From: CAKZNE01 sp040222435
Lineage (GTDB): Bacteria; Bacteroidota; Bacteroidia; Flavobacteriales; Schleiferiaceae
DNA length: 64,000 nt
Direction of reading: 5' to 3'
NCBI GenBank assembly: GCA_965212245.1
Contig: OZ243107.1
Location: 2,356,001 to 2,420,000 of the forward strand
Part shown: positions 8,024 through 16,620 of the stretch, one piece after another
How the letters are laid out: every line of letters begins with the position of its first letter
Position numbering within the stretch: the first letter of the stretch is position 1
Made by a program: the position numbers and the translations under genes
Notes under the pieces: generated by a model
What the model was told of the DNA's origin: nothing
The model's database searches: none
The model's input: the letters and a program-made list of their open reading frames with translations, nothing else

Positions 8024-10000
8024 ATGCGATTTCAGCGGAAAGGATTATCCAACGAAGAATTGATCGATATATATAAGGCTCTGCTCAAACCACGCCTTAT
8101 TGAAGAGAAGATGCTTATCGCCCTGCGGCAAGGGCGTATTTCCAAATGGTTTTCGGGCTACGGACAAGAGGCTATCTCGGTAGGTGCAACTTTGGCTCTT
8201 CACAATGATGAGTACATTTTACCTATGCATCGTAACCTGGGAATATTTACCAGCCGCGAAGTACCCCTGGAGCGCTTGTTTTCCCAGTTTCAGGGTAAGG
8301 CCAAAGGTTTTACCAAAGGCCGGGACCGCTCGTTTCACTTTGGAAGTAATGAGCATCACCTGGTGGGTATGATCTCTCACCTGGGCCCGCAAATGGGTAT
8401 TGCAGATGGAATAGCCTTGGCTACTAAGCTGAAAGGAGAAAATAAAGCCACGCTGGTGATAACCGGAGATGGCGGAGCTAGTCAGGGTGATTTTCATGAA
8501 GCTATTAATGTGGCGGCCGTGTGGGATCTGCCTGTTATCTTTTTAGTAGAGAATAATCATTGGGGTCTTTCCACACCTTCCGAGGAGCAATTCCGGTTCA
8601 AGAGCTTTGTATACAAGGCTATAGGTTACGGTATAAAAGGAAATAGTATTGACGGGAACAATGTTCTGGAAGTATACCATGAAGTGCAGAAAATAGCCGA
8701 AGATATGCGTGTTAATCCCGGACCTTTCCTCTTGGAGTGCCGTACTTTCCGAATGCGTGGCCACGAAGAAGCTTCCGGTACTAAATACTATCCGGATGGA
8801 TTACAGGATAAGTGGGCTAAAAAAGATCCGGTGGAAAACTACCGGGCTTTCCTGATAAATAAAGGCATCTTATCGCCAGAGCTGAATGGGAGCATGGTGG
8901 AGGAGATCAAAAAAGAAATAAGCGGTGCTTTTGAAACCGCTTTAGCAGAAGAACCTATTTCATTTGATCTGAACCGGGAATTAACCGATCGTTTTGCGGC
9001 ATTTGAAGCAGAGGTACAGCCTCCTTCGGAGAAAAAGAAAGAGATCAGGATCGTAGATGCCTTGAGTGATGGCTTAAAAGAAGCCATGCACCATCATCCC
9101 AATCTGATTTTGATGGGGCAGGACATTGCTGAATACGGAGGAGTGTTTAAAATTACCGATGGCTTTGTAAAAGAGTTTGGTAAGGAGCGGGTACGAAATA
9201 CCCCACTTTGTGAAGCGGCTATTGTAGGAAGTGCTCTTGGTCTTTCGATAAAGGGTTTTAAAGCAGTTATGGAAATGCAGTTTGCAGATTTTGTGACTGA
9301 GGGTTTTAACCAGATCATAAATAACCTGGCCAAGATCCATTGGCGCTGGGGACAAAAGGCTGATGTGGTAATCCGTATGCCAACCGGTGCCGGAGTGGGT
9401 GCCGGCCCGTTCCATTCTCAAAGTAATGAGGCCTGGTTTACGCATACACCCGGTTTAAAAGTGGTGTATCCTGCCTTTCCTCAGGACGCCAAGGGTTTAC
9501 TTATAAGTGCCATTGAAGAACCGAACCCGGTTATGTTTTTTGAACATAAAGCCCTTTACCGCAGTGTGTATGGCGAAGTTTCCGAAGGCTATTTTAATTT
9601 ACCCATCGGAAAGGGGAATTTGTTACGTGAAGGCGAAAAGCTGAGCATCATAACTTATGGACAGGGAGTACATTGGGCGCTGGAATACCTGGATCAAAAC
9701 CCGGAAGTATCCGCTGATCTTATTGACCTCCGCTCACTGATGCCTTTGGATGAGGAGTTGATCTATGATTCGGTAAAAAAGACCGGTCGGGCTCTTATTC
9801 TTCAGGAAGACTGCCTGTTTGGAGGAATCGCATCTGATATTGCAGCCATGATCAATGAAAACTGTTTTACGCATTTGGATGCTCCGGTAAAGAGGGTGGG
9901 CAGTTTAGATACCCCGGTGCCTTTTGCCAAAGAGCTGGAAGATCACTTTTTACCTGAAAAACGCTTTGCTGAAGCCCTGCGGGAACTGCTGGATTATTAG
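8024..10000 (+). CDS. 2-oxoacid dehydrogenase E1, alpha and beta subunits fused (branched-chain type)
   Basis: A 658-residue thiamine-diphosphate enzyme. Residues 1 to about 330 are the E1 alpha module with the ThDP motif GDGGASQGDFHEAINVAA ending in VENNHWG; residues about 345-658 are the beta (transketolase-like) module with ILMGQDIAEYGGVF, RVRNTPLCEAAIVG and MEMQFADFVTEGFNQIINNL. The fusion is typical of Bacteroidota and usually annotated as 2-oxoisovalerate dehydrogenase E1; it decarboxylates branched-chain 2-oxoacids and passes the acyl group to a lipoyl E2 encoded elsewhere. The ATG at 8024 (MRFQRKGLSNEEL) fits the family start; longer in-frame starts add an unrelated tail. Confidence 0.93.
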   Translation: MRFQRKGLSNEELIDIYKALLKPRLIEEKMLIALRQGRISKWFSGYGQEAISVGATLALHNDEYILPMHRNLGIFTSREVPLERLFSQFQGKAKGFTKGRDRSFHFGSNEHHLVGMISHLGPQMGIADGIALATKLKGENKATLVITGDGGASQGDFHEAINVAAVWDLPVIFLVENNHWGLSTPSEEQFRFKSFVYKAIGYGIKGNSIDGNNVLEVYHEVQKIAEDMRVNPGPFLLECRTFRMRGHEEASGTKYYPDGLQDKWAKKDPVENYRAFLINKGILSPELNGSMVEEIKKEISGAFETALAEEPISFDLNRELTDRFAAFEAEVQPPSEKKKEIRIVDALSDGLKEAMHHHPNLILMGQDIAEYGGVFKITDGFVKEFGKERVRNTPLCEAAIVGSALGLSIKGFKAVMEMQFADFVTEGFNQIINNLAKIHWRWGQKADVVIRMPTGAGVGAGPFHSQSNEAWFTHTPGLKVVYPAFPQDAKGLLISAIEEPNPVMFFEHKALYRSVYGEVSEGYFNLPIGKGNLLREGEKLSIITYGQGVHWALEYLDQNPEVSADLIDLRSLMPLDEELIYDSVKKTGRALILQEDCLFGGIASDIAAMINENCFTHLDAPVKRVGSLDTPVPFAKELEDHFLPEKRFAEALRELLDY

Positions 10001-10903
10001 TTAGCTTTTACCGCTGCGTGGGTGAAAATCCATAATGGTTTTGTGTAATGAACTCTGATCCAGATGTGTGTATATCTCAGTGGTAGTGATGCTTTCATGG
10101 CCCAGCATTTCCTGCACCGCCCGTAAATCGGCCCCACCTTCTACCAGATGGGTGGCAAAACTATGGCGAAATGTATGTGGACTAACCGTTTTGGATATAC
10201 CGGCCGTTTCGGCCAGGTTCCGGGTTAAAGTAAAGATCATGGCCCGGCTAAGTTTTTTTCCTCTGCGGTTCAGAAATACAAAATCCTCATAGCCCTTCTG
10301 AATATCCAGGTGTACCCGGCTCTGCCGGATGTAGATATTCAGGAATTTAATGGCCATTTTATTAATAGGTACCAGTCTTTCTTTATCACCTTTACCTGTA
10401 ACACGAATAAGCTGATCTTTCAAAAACAGATCAGAGATGCGTAAACCCGTTAATTCGGAAACCCGTAAACCGCAGCCATATAAAACCTCAAAAACAGCCT
10501 TGTTCCTATGCCCCTCCGCCTTGCTCATATCAATGGAATTAATGAGTTTATCAATCTCATCTCTGCTCAGTACTTCAGGTAGTTTACGGCCCATTTTAGG
10601 GCTCTCCAGTAATTCGGCAGGATTTTCGTCCAGGTAATCTTCCAGGAGGAGGTATTTGTAAAAAGCCCGAAGTGTGGAAACCAGCCGGGCTTGTGATCTG
10701 GCGCTGATACCTGACTTAGCCTGAGCATTAATGAACTGTTGCAGATCGTCAGGTGTAAGTTGCAAAGGCCGCCAGTCCGCTTCTTCAGAAAATCCTGCTA
10801 TTTTCTCGAGATCGAGTGTGTAGGAAGTAATAGTGTTTTCCGATAGCCCCCGCTCCAGTTTAAGGTAGTGCTGAAAATCACGAAGGGCCTGCAACCAGTT
10901 CAT
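10001..10903 (-). CDS. xerD: Site-specific tyrosine recombinase XerD
   Basis: A 300-residue core recombinase. The SAM-like N-terminal core-binding domain (LERGLSENTITSYTLDL, LLEDYLDENPAELLESPK) precedes the catalytic domain, in which the active residues are visible: Arg in YGCGLRVSELTGL, Lys in VTGKGDKERLVPI, HxxR in SPHTFRHSFATHLVEGGADL, and His with the Tyr nucleophile in LGHESITTTEIYTH. XerC/XerD resolve chromosome dimers at dif near the terminus. Length and motifs match a housekeeping Xer rather than an integron or phage integrase. Divergent from aroQ with a 36-bp gap; the 3' end abuts the convergent E1 gene. Confidence 0.93.
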   Translation of the reverse strand: MNWLQALRDFQHYLKLERGLSENTITSYTLDLEKIAGFSEEADWRPLQLTPDDLQQFINAQAKSGISARSQARLVSTLRAFYKYLLLEDYLDENPAELLESPKMGRKLPEVLSRDEIDKLINSIDMSKAEGHRNKAVFEVLYGCGLRVSELTGLRISDLFLKDQLIRVTGKGDKERLVPINKMAIKFLNIYIRQSRVHLDIQKGYEDFVFLNRRGKKLSRAMIFTLTRNLAETAGISKTVSPHTFRHSFATHLVEGGADLRAVQEMLGHESITTTEIYTHLDQSSLHKTIMDFHPRSGKS

Positions 10904-10939
10904 AGCTTTACTTTACTTTTAAAACTCAAAAATAAGGAA

Positions 10940-11353
10940 ATGCGCATCGGGATTATTAACGGACCTAATCTGAATTTGTTGGGCAAAAGAGAGCCTGAAA
11001 CCTATGGTACACAGGATTTTGATAGTTTCCTGGATGTACTGAAAAAAGATTACCCTCATATAGAGTTTGAATACATTCAGAGTAATACTGAAGGTGAACT
11101 GGTGAATCAGTTACACCGGATGGGTGAAAACACGGACGGCATTATTCTTAATGGTGCGGCTTATACCCATACCTCCATAGCTTTGGGCGATGCAGTAGCC
11201 GCTATAGATACTCAGGTGGTTGAGGTGCACATTTCCAATGTATACCAAAGAGAGATTTTCCGGAAGAGTTCATACGTTTCTTCTCATGCTAAAGGCCTTA
11301 TAGCAGGTTTTGGTTTACGTGGCTATAGGCTGGCTGTGGAGAGTCTGCTATGA
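10940..11353 (+). CDS. aroQ: 3-dehydroquinate dehydratase, type II
   Basis: A 137-residue enzyme of the shikimate pathway that converts 3-dehydroquinate to 3-dehydroshikimate. The N-terminus MRIGIINGPNLNLLGKREPE with Tyr22 (catalytic) and Arg17 is the type II signature; IILNGAAYTHTSIALGDA and VVEVHISNVYQREIFRKSSY carry the substrate-binding Asn and His. The ATG at 10940 is chosen because it yields the exact family N-terminus. The type II enzyme is dodecameric and cytoplasmic. The 3' end overlaps the convergent glycosyltransferase gene by six bases. Divergent promoter region shared with xerD. Confidence 0.96.
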   Translation: MRIGIINGPNLNLLGKREPETYGTQDFDSFLDVLKKDYPHIEFEYIQSNTEGELVNQLHRMGENTDGIILNGAAYTHTSIALGDAVAAIDTQVVEVHISNVYQREIFRKSSYVSSHAKGLIAGFGLRGYRLAVESLL

Positions 11354-12373
11354 TTCATTAAAGAGATCCGAAAACCGTCTTTTCTTACTCACATAAAAGG
11401 CTTTTACAATACTGCCCGAATATACACCCGGAAGATCATGAATAGAGCGGGAAGGGCGGTTGACTCTGGCTCGCGCCATACGGTTAAACCTGCGGTAAAA
11501 AGCAAAATGGGCACGAAGTACGGCCCAGCAATGCCTGGGTTTTCCTTCTGTAATGAATTTGACCCCGGCTATACCGTCCAGTACCAATCGCTGCATAATA
11601 CGGGTAAAACCTTCCCAGGCGGGTAAATTCAGGTATAGAATGATAAGGCTGTTCCGGAAATTGAGATAGGTTTTTTGCGGAGAGATTTTATTCAGCGTGG
11701 CTCCACCTAAATGATATATCACGGAGGCAGGCTCACAAGCTACCTTGTAATCATTTAAATGCATCCGCCAGCAAAGATCAATCTCTTCCATATGAGCAAA
11801 AAGAGATTCATCAAGCCCACCAGCCTTTTTAAAAGCTTCATGCCTTATCACGAGACAAGCTCCAGAGGCCCAGAAAACTTCTTGGTAATCATCATATTGG
11901 CCACGGTCTTCTTCATACTCATAAAAAATACGGCCACGGCAAAAAGGATATCCCAATACATCTATCCATCCCCCTGAAGCGCCTGCGTATTCAAAATGAT
12001 CGGGCTGCTTTAAGTCCTTTATTTTGGGTTGCAGTGCCCCTAAGCCCGGGTTTTCTTTCATGCGTTGCAAAAGTGGTTGTAACCAGTTTTCAGTTACTTC
12101 CACATCACTGTTTAATAACACTACATATTCCTCAGGAATGGATTGTAAACCTTTATTATACCCACCCGCATAACCATAATTACCATCGTTACAAATCACC
12201 TTAACAATGGGGAATTCTTTTTGCAACAATTCAATACTTTGGTCTGAAGAGTCATTGTCTATTACGTAAATAGTGGCTAAGTCTTCTGTATACTTAAGTA
12301 CTGAAGGTAAAAAACGTTGCAGCAGGGCGGCTCCGTTCCAGTTTAATATAGCTATGGCAGCAGAATCAGGCAT
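11348..12373 (-). CDS. Family 2 glycosyltransferase (rhamnosyltransferase-like)
   Basis: A 341-residue GT-A enzyme. AIAILNWNGAALLQRFLPSV is the N-terminal nucleotide-binding strand, IYVIDNDSSDQS and VVLLNSDVEVTENWL (DxD region) bind the nucleotide sugar and metal, and GLDESLFAHMEEIDLCWRMH is the ED-containing acceptor motif seen in WbbL-type rhamnosyltransferases. It likely transfers a sugar during cell-surface polysaccharide or LPS synthesis in the cytoplasm. It overlaps the acyltransferase gene by eight bases, so both probably serve outer-membrane glycolipid assembly. The sugar is not predictable. Confidence 0.88.
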   Translation of the reverse strand: MPDSAAIAILNWNGAALLQRFLPSVLKYTEDLATIYVIDNDSSDQSIELLQKEFPIVKVICNDGNYGYAGGYNKGLQSIPEEYVVLLNSDVEVTENWLQPLLQRMKENPGLGALQPKIKDLKQPDHFEYAGASGGWIDVLGYPFCRGRIFYEYEEDRGQYDDYQEVFWASGACLVIRHEAFKKAGGLDESLFAHMEEIDLCWRMHLNDYKVACEPASVIYHLGGATLNKISPQKTYLNFRNSLIILYLNLPAWEGFTRIMQRLVLDGIAGVKFITEGKPRHCWAVLRAHFAFYRRFNRMARARVNRPSRSIHDLPGVYSGSIVKAFYVSKKRRFSDLFNES

Positions 12374-13223
12374 ATTTCCAACGTTTGTGGCTCCAAAGCC
12401 AGTTTTCCGGTGTTTTGCGGATTACATCTTCTAGTGCTTTTACGTGGGCATTGGTTACTTCATAAGGCTCAGTGGCCTGCACATCTTCAAATAACAATTT
12501 TGCACTTACCTCGTAATGCCCTCTTTTCACACGTTGAATATCAATAAATACTACACCCAGGTCACATTTTTTGGAAAGATTTTCCACCCCCAGGTGTACA
12601 GGTGTGCTTTGGTTCAGAAAATCAGTGCGGTACTTGATCTTACCTTTGTGAGGGCTTTGATCTGCCATAAACACATATAGTGGAGACTTAGCCGGATTAT
12701 TCAACATAAAGGGGTAGGTCTCTTCCATGGGGAAGAGCTTCAATCCAAACTGTTCCCGTATGGCCACAATCTTGCGGCTGAAGTAGGTATTGGTAAGGGG
12801 ATGGTATACTGCAAAGCAGGGATTGGGTACCCATAGGGGAATGCTCATAGCGGTCCATTCAAAATTGGTATAGTGCCCCATTACCATGATCACACCCTTA
12901 TCCTGATCGTATAATTTCTGGAATACTTCCGGGTTTAAAAGTTTAAAACGCTTGCGCATGGTTTTGGCGCTGACATTCAACGACTTGAAGGATTCTACAA
13001 TGAGGTCCGTGAAATTGGCGTAAAAACCCTGACGGATAGAATTGATTTCCCTTTCACTTTTTTCGGGGAATGATTTTCTTAAATTGGAATTGATCACCTC
13101 CTTGCGATATTGAACCACATCGGCTACTATGAAACGTAAAAAATCGCTGAACACGTACAGCAGGCGGAAGGGCAGGAAGGAAATAAGCCTTCCTATACCA
13201 ATGGCCAGATAATAGGCAATCAT
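12366..13223 (-). CDS. LpxL/HtrB-family lysophospholipid or lipid A acyltransferase
   Basis: A 285-residue membrane-associated acyltransferase. A hydrophobic N-terminus (MIAYYLAIGIGRLISFLPFR) is followed by the HX4E catalytic motif in GVIMVMGHYTNFEWTAM and by FMADQSPHKGK, the second family block. In Gram-negative bacteria LpxL/LpxM add secondary acyl chains to Kdo-lipid A; in Bacteroidota the same family adds a late acyl chain to lipid A or aminolipids. Coupled to the downstream glycosyltransferase by an eight-base overlap, and ten bases downstream of the GWxTD gene. Confidence 0.9.
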   Translation of the reverse strand: MIAYYLAIGIGRLISFLPFRLLYVFSDFLRFIVADVVQYRKEVINSNLRKSFPEKSEREINSIRQGFYANFTDLIVESFKSLNVSAKTMRKRFKLLNPEVFQKLYDQDKGVIMVMGHYTNFEWTAMSIPLWVPNPCFAVYHPLTNTYFSRKIVAIREQFGLKLFPMEETYPFMLNNPAKSPLYVFMADQSPHKGKIKYRTDFLNQSTPVHLGVENLSKKCDLGVVFIDIQRVKRGHYEVSAKLLFEDVQATEPYEVTNAHVKALEDVIRKTPENWLWSHKRWKYA

Positions 13224-13232
13224 GCCGCGAAT

Positions 13233-14762
13233 TTACCAGTTTGGGTTGGAATTACTACGCGACTTAAAGATCATGTTGTTATTGAGGCGTGAACCGGGTG
13301 AATCCTGAGAGATATCATCACTTCGTGAATCAATATCCGGCCCTACGCCACCGGCTCCGCGATTAGCCATAGTGTATTTCCATCGGCTGTCAAATAACTC
13401 ACCTAATGCTGTAGAGTGGATGAGTTCATAATCATTGGTAGAACGGTCAAATTCGGCAAATACAAAAAAGCGATTGGTTTGATTGATCACATATTTACTA
13501 TCTACCTGATTATACTGCCATATTTGATACGGAGGTAAAGCTGGTTCAAACCTGCGGTCATCCACCATATCCGGGCGGCCATATTGGAGATAAACTCTTC
13601 CCCGGCTGGTTTTATAGCCTTTTTGAATACGGGTGCCATAAAGTTTATTGGCAATTTTCACTTCTGTATGATAGCGGTTCCACTCTCCGGCTGGGTCATT
13701 GGAATTTATGTTTTGCCAGAATACATAGAAATAACGCTTCATTTGACTTTTATCGCGGCTTTCTAAAAGTGATTTTTGATAGTTGCGTTCTGCATCATTG
13801 CTGATGGGTTGCAGATAAGTCATATAAGTATATATAGAATCAAAATCATCTATACCGTCTACAAAAGTGCCTGTTATATCAAGATCACCAGCCTGGCTTA
13901 AAAGCAAAGGTTTAACGCTGCCATTCCTGCGGAAAAAGAACTCTTTCTTTTGGATCACGGTTTCACTTTGACGGTTTAAAGCCTCTACCACCAAATTGTA
14001 ATTTCCGGTAGGTAATTCCCCAATGCTAAAACTAGCGAGTATCGGTTGTACACCACTGGCTTGTTTCTTGGCAAAAGAAGCATATTTATCAAGGGCCTGC
14101 CCATTATCACTACTTTCAATGTAGTATTTCAAAAGGTAAGATTCTCCTTCTCCCAGGCTTTGATCCAGATTATAGAGTTCCAGGTAAAAAGAAAGCTTGT
14201 CTATATTTTCAGGAAAGTAATAGGACCCTGAACTTACCATGGGTATCAGTTCGTAACCTGATTTAGCATATTTATTTTTTTCACTGGCTGGTTTGTAACT
14301 ATCCAACATCAGAAAATCAGAAGCCGAAGCTTTTTCTGTGATGGGCCGCACTTTTATTTCATGATCAATAGTATAATGTTCGGTAGAGTCATGAATATCT
14401 TCTAATTCCATGACCAGTGTATAAGTGCCGGGATCTAATAAAAAGCGTTCCTGTTGAATAAAAACATTTTGCACTTTACTGGTATCATCAGAAGAGGCTA
14501 GTATTCGAAAACGATCAGCCGCCTGAATGGTAGAATCCTTTTTAAAAACCACTGTCACTTCTACTCCTCCCGTAAATTTAGATTCATTGGCTTGCTTTAT
14601 AAAAGTGAGCGTTTGACCGTTCAGCGCAAAATAAAGTTCCAGGTAAGGCAGGTTGTCATCCGATTGATACTGGGCGTAAGAAACATCAAGACCTAAACCG
14701 CTGGCAAATAAATGGTTTATTAACAGGCAAGTAGCGGCCAGGAAAAAAGCTGCTTTTTTCAT
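13233..14762 (-). CDS. GWxTD domain-containing exported protein
   Basis: A 509-residue protein with signal peptide MKKAAFFLAATCLLINHLFA. Residues about 25-290 are beta-rich and look like Ig-type envelope domains. The C-terminal part has the GWxTD-type region: NSNDPAGEWNRYHTEVKIAN, then GYKTSRGRVYLQYGRPDMVD and YQIWQYNQ. The family is widespread in Bacteroidota and Acidobacteriota with unproven function, in some cases linked to proteolysis or envelope stress. The tail (GPDIDSRSDDISQDSPGSRL and onward) is low complexity and likely disordered. It is probably the first gene of the operon with the acyltransferase and glycosyltransferase. Confidence 0.88.
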   Translation of the reverse strand: MKKAAFFLAATCLLINHLFASGLGLDVSYAQYQSDDNLPYLELYFALNGQTLTFIKQANESKFTGGVEVTVVFKKDSTIQAADRFRILASSDDTSKVQNVFIQQERFLLDPGTYTLVMELEDIHDSTEHYTIDHEIKVRPITEKASASDFLMLDSYKPASEKNKYAKSGYELIPMVSSGSYYFPENIDKLSFYLELYNLDQSLGEGESYLLKYYIESSDNGQALDKYASFAKKQASGVQPILASFSIGELPTGNYNLVVEALNRQSETVIQKKEFFFRRNGSVKPLLLSQAGDLDITGTFVDGIDDFDSIYTYMTYLQPISNDAERNYQKSLLESRDKSQMKRYFYVFWQNINSNDPAGEWNRYHTEVKIANKLYGTRIQKGYKTSRGRVYLQYGRPDMVDDRRFEPALPPYQIWQYNQVDSKYVINQTNRFFVFAEFDRSTNDYELIHSTALGELFDSRWKYTMANRGAGGVGPDIDSRSDDISQDSPGSRLNNNMIFKSRSNSNPNW

Positions 14763-14817
14763 TATGTTTTATCGTTTCACGTAAAGTTACAAATTTGACA
14801 CCAAAGATGGTGAGAGG

Positions 14818-14850
14818 TTGTTTGCTGAGCAAAAAATATTATTACTTTTG
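14818..14850 (+). promoter_or_regulatory. Bacteroidota-type promoter for tRNA-Ser(UGA)
   Basis: TACTTTTG (14843-14850) matches the Bacteroidota -7 element TAnnTTTG exactly. TTG/TTTG at 14818-14824 lies 18 bases upstream as a -33 element. The tRNA starts nine bases after the -7 box. Confidence 0.7.
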
Positions 14851-14859
14851 CAGCCCTCG

Positions 14860-14944
14860 GGAGAGATGGCAGAGTGGTCGAATGCGGTGGTCTTGAAAAC
14901 CATTGACCTTCACGGGTCCGGGGGTTCGAATCCCTCTCTCTCCG
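14860..14944 (+). tRNA. tRNA-Ser, anticodon UGA
   Basis: A class II cloverleaf with acceptor arms GGAGAGA (14860-14866) and TCTCTCC (14937-14943) that pair fully, and discriminator G. The anticodon loop CTTGAAA gives anticodon TGA, a long variable arm follows, and GGTTCGAATCC is the T-arm. CCA is not encoded (GCAAAG follows). A terminator hairpin follows directly. Confidence 0.97.
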
Positions 14945-14948
14945 CAAA

Positions 14949-14986
14949 GAAAAGCCCTGAATTGTAAATGCGATTCAGGGCTTTTT
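14949..14986 (+). terminator. Rho-independent terminator after tRNA-Ser
   Basis: AAAAGCCCTGAAT pairs with ATTCAGGGCTTTTT around a short loop, and the stem runs into a T tract. It would end the tRNA-Ser transcript. The 196 bases from here to the PPK2 gene hold no gene I can support. Confidence 0.85.
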
Positions 14987-15182
14987 GATTGCGAAAAGCT
15001 CAATCTTGCTTTAGAGACGTATGACTTCGGAAGAAGGTCTTTGGGTATTTCTTTAGGAGCTTACCTTACAATGGGTCATACTAATTTCCTCTCTGACCCG
15101 TCTTAAACGCAAAGTATTTCTGATCTTTTTTGAGTAGGCTTTCCTAAATTGATTAAAACATAACTGTTTGATTTTAGTGTTC

Positions 15183-15914
15183 TTAATAAGATGGATATTC
15201 TATATCAACAGTTTCAAAAAAGTTTTTGAGAATTTCCGCTACAGCATAATTTCGGTACCAGCGTTTATCAGCTGGAATTATATGCCAGGGTAACTGATTG
15301 CACTGGTTAAGAAGCGTATGATAAGCTTTACGATACAGGTCCCATTGCTGGATTACTAAATCATCTTCTTTGGTGTATTTCCATCGTTTATGGGGCTTTG
15401 TTTTACGTTCGTTGATTCGTTTGAGTTGTTCTTCAGCAGAAATATGGAGGTAAAACTTCAGGATGAAAGTGTGGTTAGCTGAAAGGTGATGTTCCAATTC
15501 ATTGATGAGATTAGTCCGGTGCTGTAGTCTTTCTTTTTCAAGTGTTCCGCTTACCATAGGTACCAAAATATCCTCGTAATAAGAGCGGTTAAAAATCTGA
15601 ATCATTCCCTTAGACGGAAAATGCGGGTATATCCTCCATAAAAAATCATGCTTTTTTTCATCTTCCGTAGGTTTTTTAAATGATTTGACCAATACACCCT
15701 GCGGATTCATGCCACTAAAGGCATGCCTTATGATGCCGTCCTTTCCGGAAGCATCCAAACCCTGCAGTATAATCAGTAAGCTGTAGCGGCCATCAGCATA
15801 GAACTTGTTTTGCAATTCAAAAAGTTCTTTTCGCAATTTTCGCAAACCCTTTTTACAGTAAGCTTTTGAAATATCAATAGGAGGAAGGGTAGATTTGGTA
15901 TCCAGGTCTGTCAT
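15183..15914 (-). CDS. ppk2: PPK2-family polyphosphate kinase (polyphosphate:nucleotide phosphotransferase)
   Basis: A 243-residue P-loop kinase. The Walker A is ILQGLDASGKDGIIRHAFSG, the Walker B/PPK2 signature is IFNRSYYEDILVPMV, and the lid region is NERKTKPHKRWKYTKEDD. These enzymes move phosphate between polyphosphate and nucleotides; length and the single domain fit the group that makes NTPs from NDPs or NMPs, but the class cannot be assigned reliably from motifs alone. It stands alone, convergent to nothing close, and is read divergently from the H-NOX gene across a 166-bp spacer. Confidence 0.92.
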   Translation of the reverse strand: MTDLDTKSTLPPIDISKAYCKKGLRKLRKELFELQNKFYADGRYSLLIILQGLDASGKDGIIRHAFSGMNPQGVLVKSFKKPTEDEKKHDFLWRIYPHFPSKGMIQIFNRSYYEDILVPMVSGTLEKERLQHRTNLINELEHHLSANHTFILKFYLHISAEEQLKRINERKTKPHKRWKYTKEDDLVIQQWDLYRKAYHTLLNQCNQLPWHIIPADKRWYRNYAVAEILKNFFETVDIEYPSY

Positions 15915-16080
15915 AACCTTATTTTGTTAATTAACGATCCTTTAATTTAGCAATAAACCCGAAACCCTTTTGCGAGGAGGTTGCTAAATACTAACAATAG
16001 AGAAATCCGGACTTTAATATGAATAATTCACGTATATTTTGATCCAATTCGGCTAATTTCACCTTAAATTCAAACCACAC

Positions 16081-16614
16081 ATGAAAGGCATTGTATTTAC
16101 CAAGTTTTTTGAAATGATCGAAGAAGAGAATGATTACGAAATGGTAGATAGCATTCTGGAAGAGGTACAACCCGAATCAGGAGGAAGTTATACAGCCGTA
16201 GGAACCTACAGTCATACAGAGATGGTAAACCTGGTGGTGGCGTATGCTCAAAAGGCAGGAATACCGGTTGACACAGCCCTACACAAATTCGGCCGGTATT
16301 TATTTGACGTTTTTTATAATAACTACCAAGCTTTTTTTCCTCCCGATCAAACCGCTTTTGAGTTTCTGCGGTCTATTGATGGATATATTCATATTGAAGT
16401 GGCTAAATTGTATCCGGATGCCCAGCTGCCTCGCTTTGAAACAGAAGAACCGGAGCCGGGTATATTGGTGATGACCTACATTTCCGAACGTAAAATGGCT
16501 GACCTCGCTTACGGACTCATTGAAAAAACGCTGGAACATTTTAAAGAAACCAAGAGTATAAGTAAAGAAATACTTGCTGCAGACGGTAGCCACGTAAAGT
16601 TTACTATCAAATAA
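16081..16614 (+). CDS. H-NOX heme nitric oxide/oxygen sensor
   Basis: A 177-residue single-domain heme sensor. The proximal heme ligand His104 is seen in GYIHIEVAKLYP, followed by Pro117 in QLPRF and the heme-propionate YxSxR motif Tyr133-Ser135-Arg137 in TYISERK. The N-terminus MKGIVFTKFFEMIEEEND is typical. No distal-pocket Tyr can be assigned with certainty, so selectivity for NO over O2 is likely from the family (stand-alone proteins in facultative aerobes) but not proven. The kinase gene starts seven bases downstream, the classic H-NOX/HnoK arrangement, so ligand binding should modulate that kinase. Confidence 0.93.
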   Translation: MKGIVFTKFFEMIEEENDYEMVDSILEEVQPESGGSYTAVGTYSHTEMVNLVVAYAQKAGIPVDTALHKFGRYLFDVFYNNYQAFFPPDQTAFEFLRSIDGYIHIEVAKLYPDAQLPRFETEEPEPGILVMTYISERKMADLAYGLIEKTLEHFKETKSISKEILAADGSHVKFTIK

Positions 16615-16620
16615 ATAGGC

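Noticed and set aside
10001..10903. Could the Xer recombinase be the integrase of a mobile element?
   Set aside because: Its sequence and length match the housekeeping XerD, it is between core genes, and it is 19 kb from the accessory island without attachment-like repeats.
14903..15106. Forward frame that begins inside tRNA-Ser
   Set aside because: It starts in the tRNA variable arm and reads through the terminator, so it cannot be a real gene.
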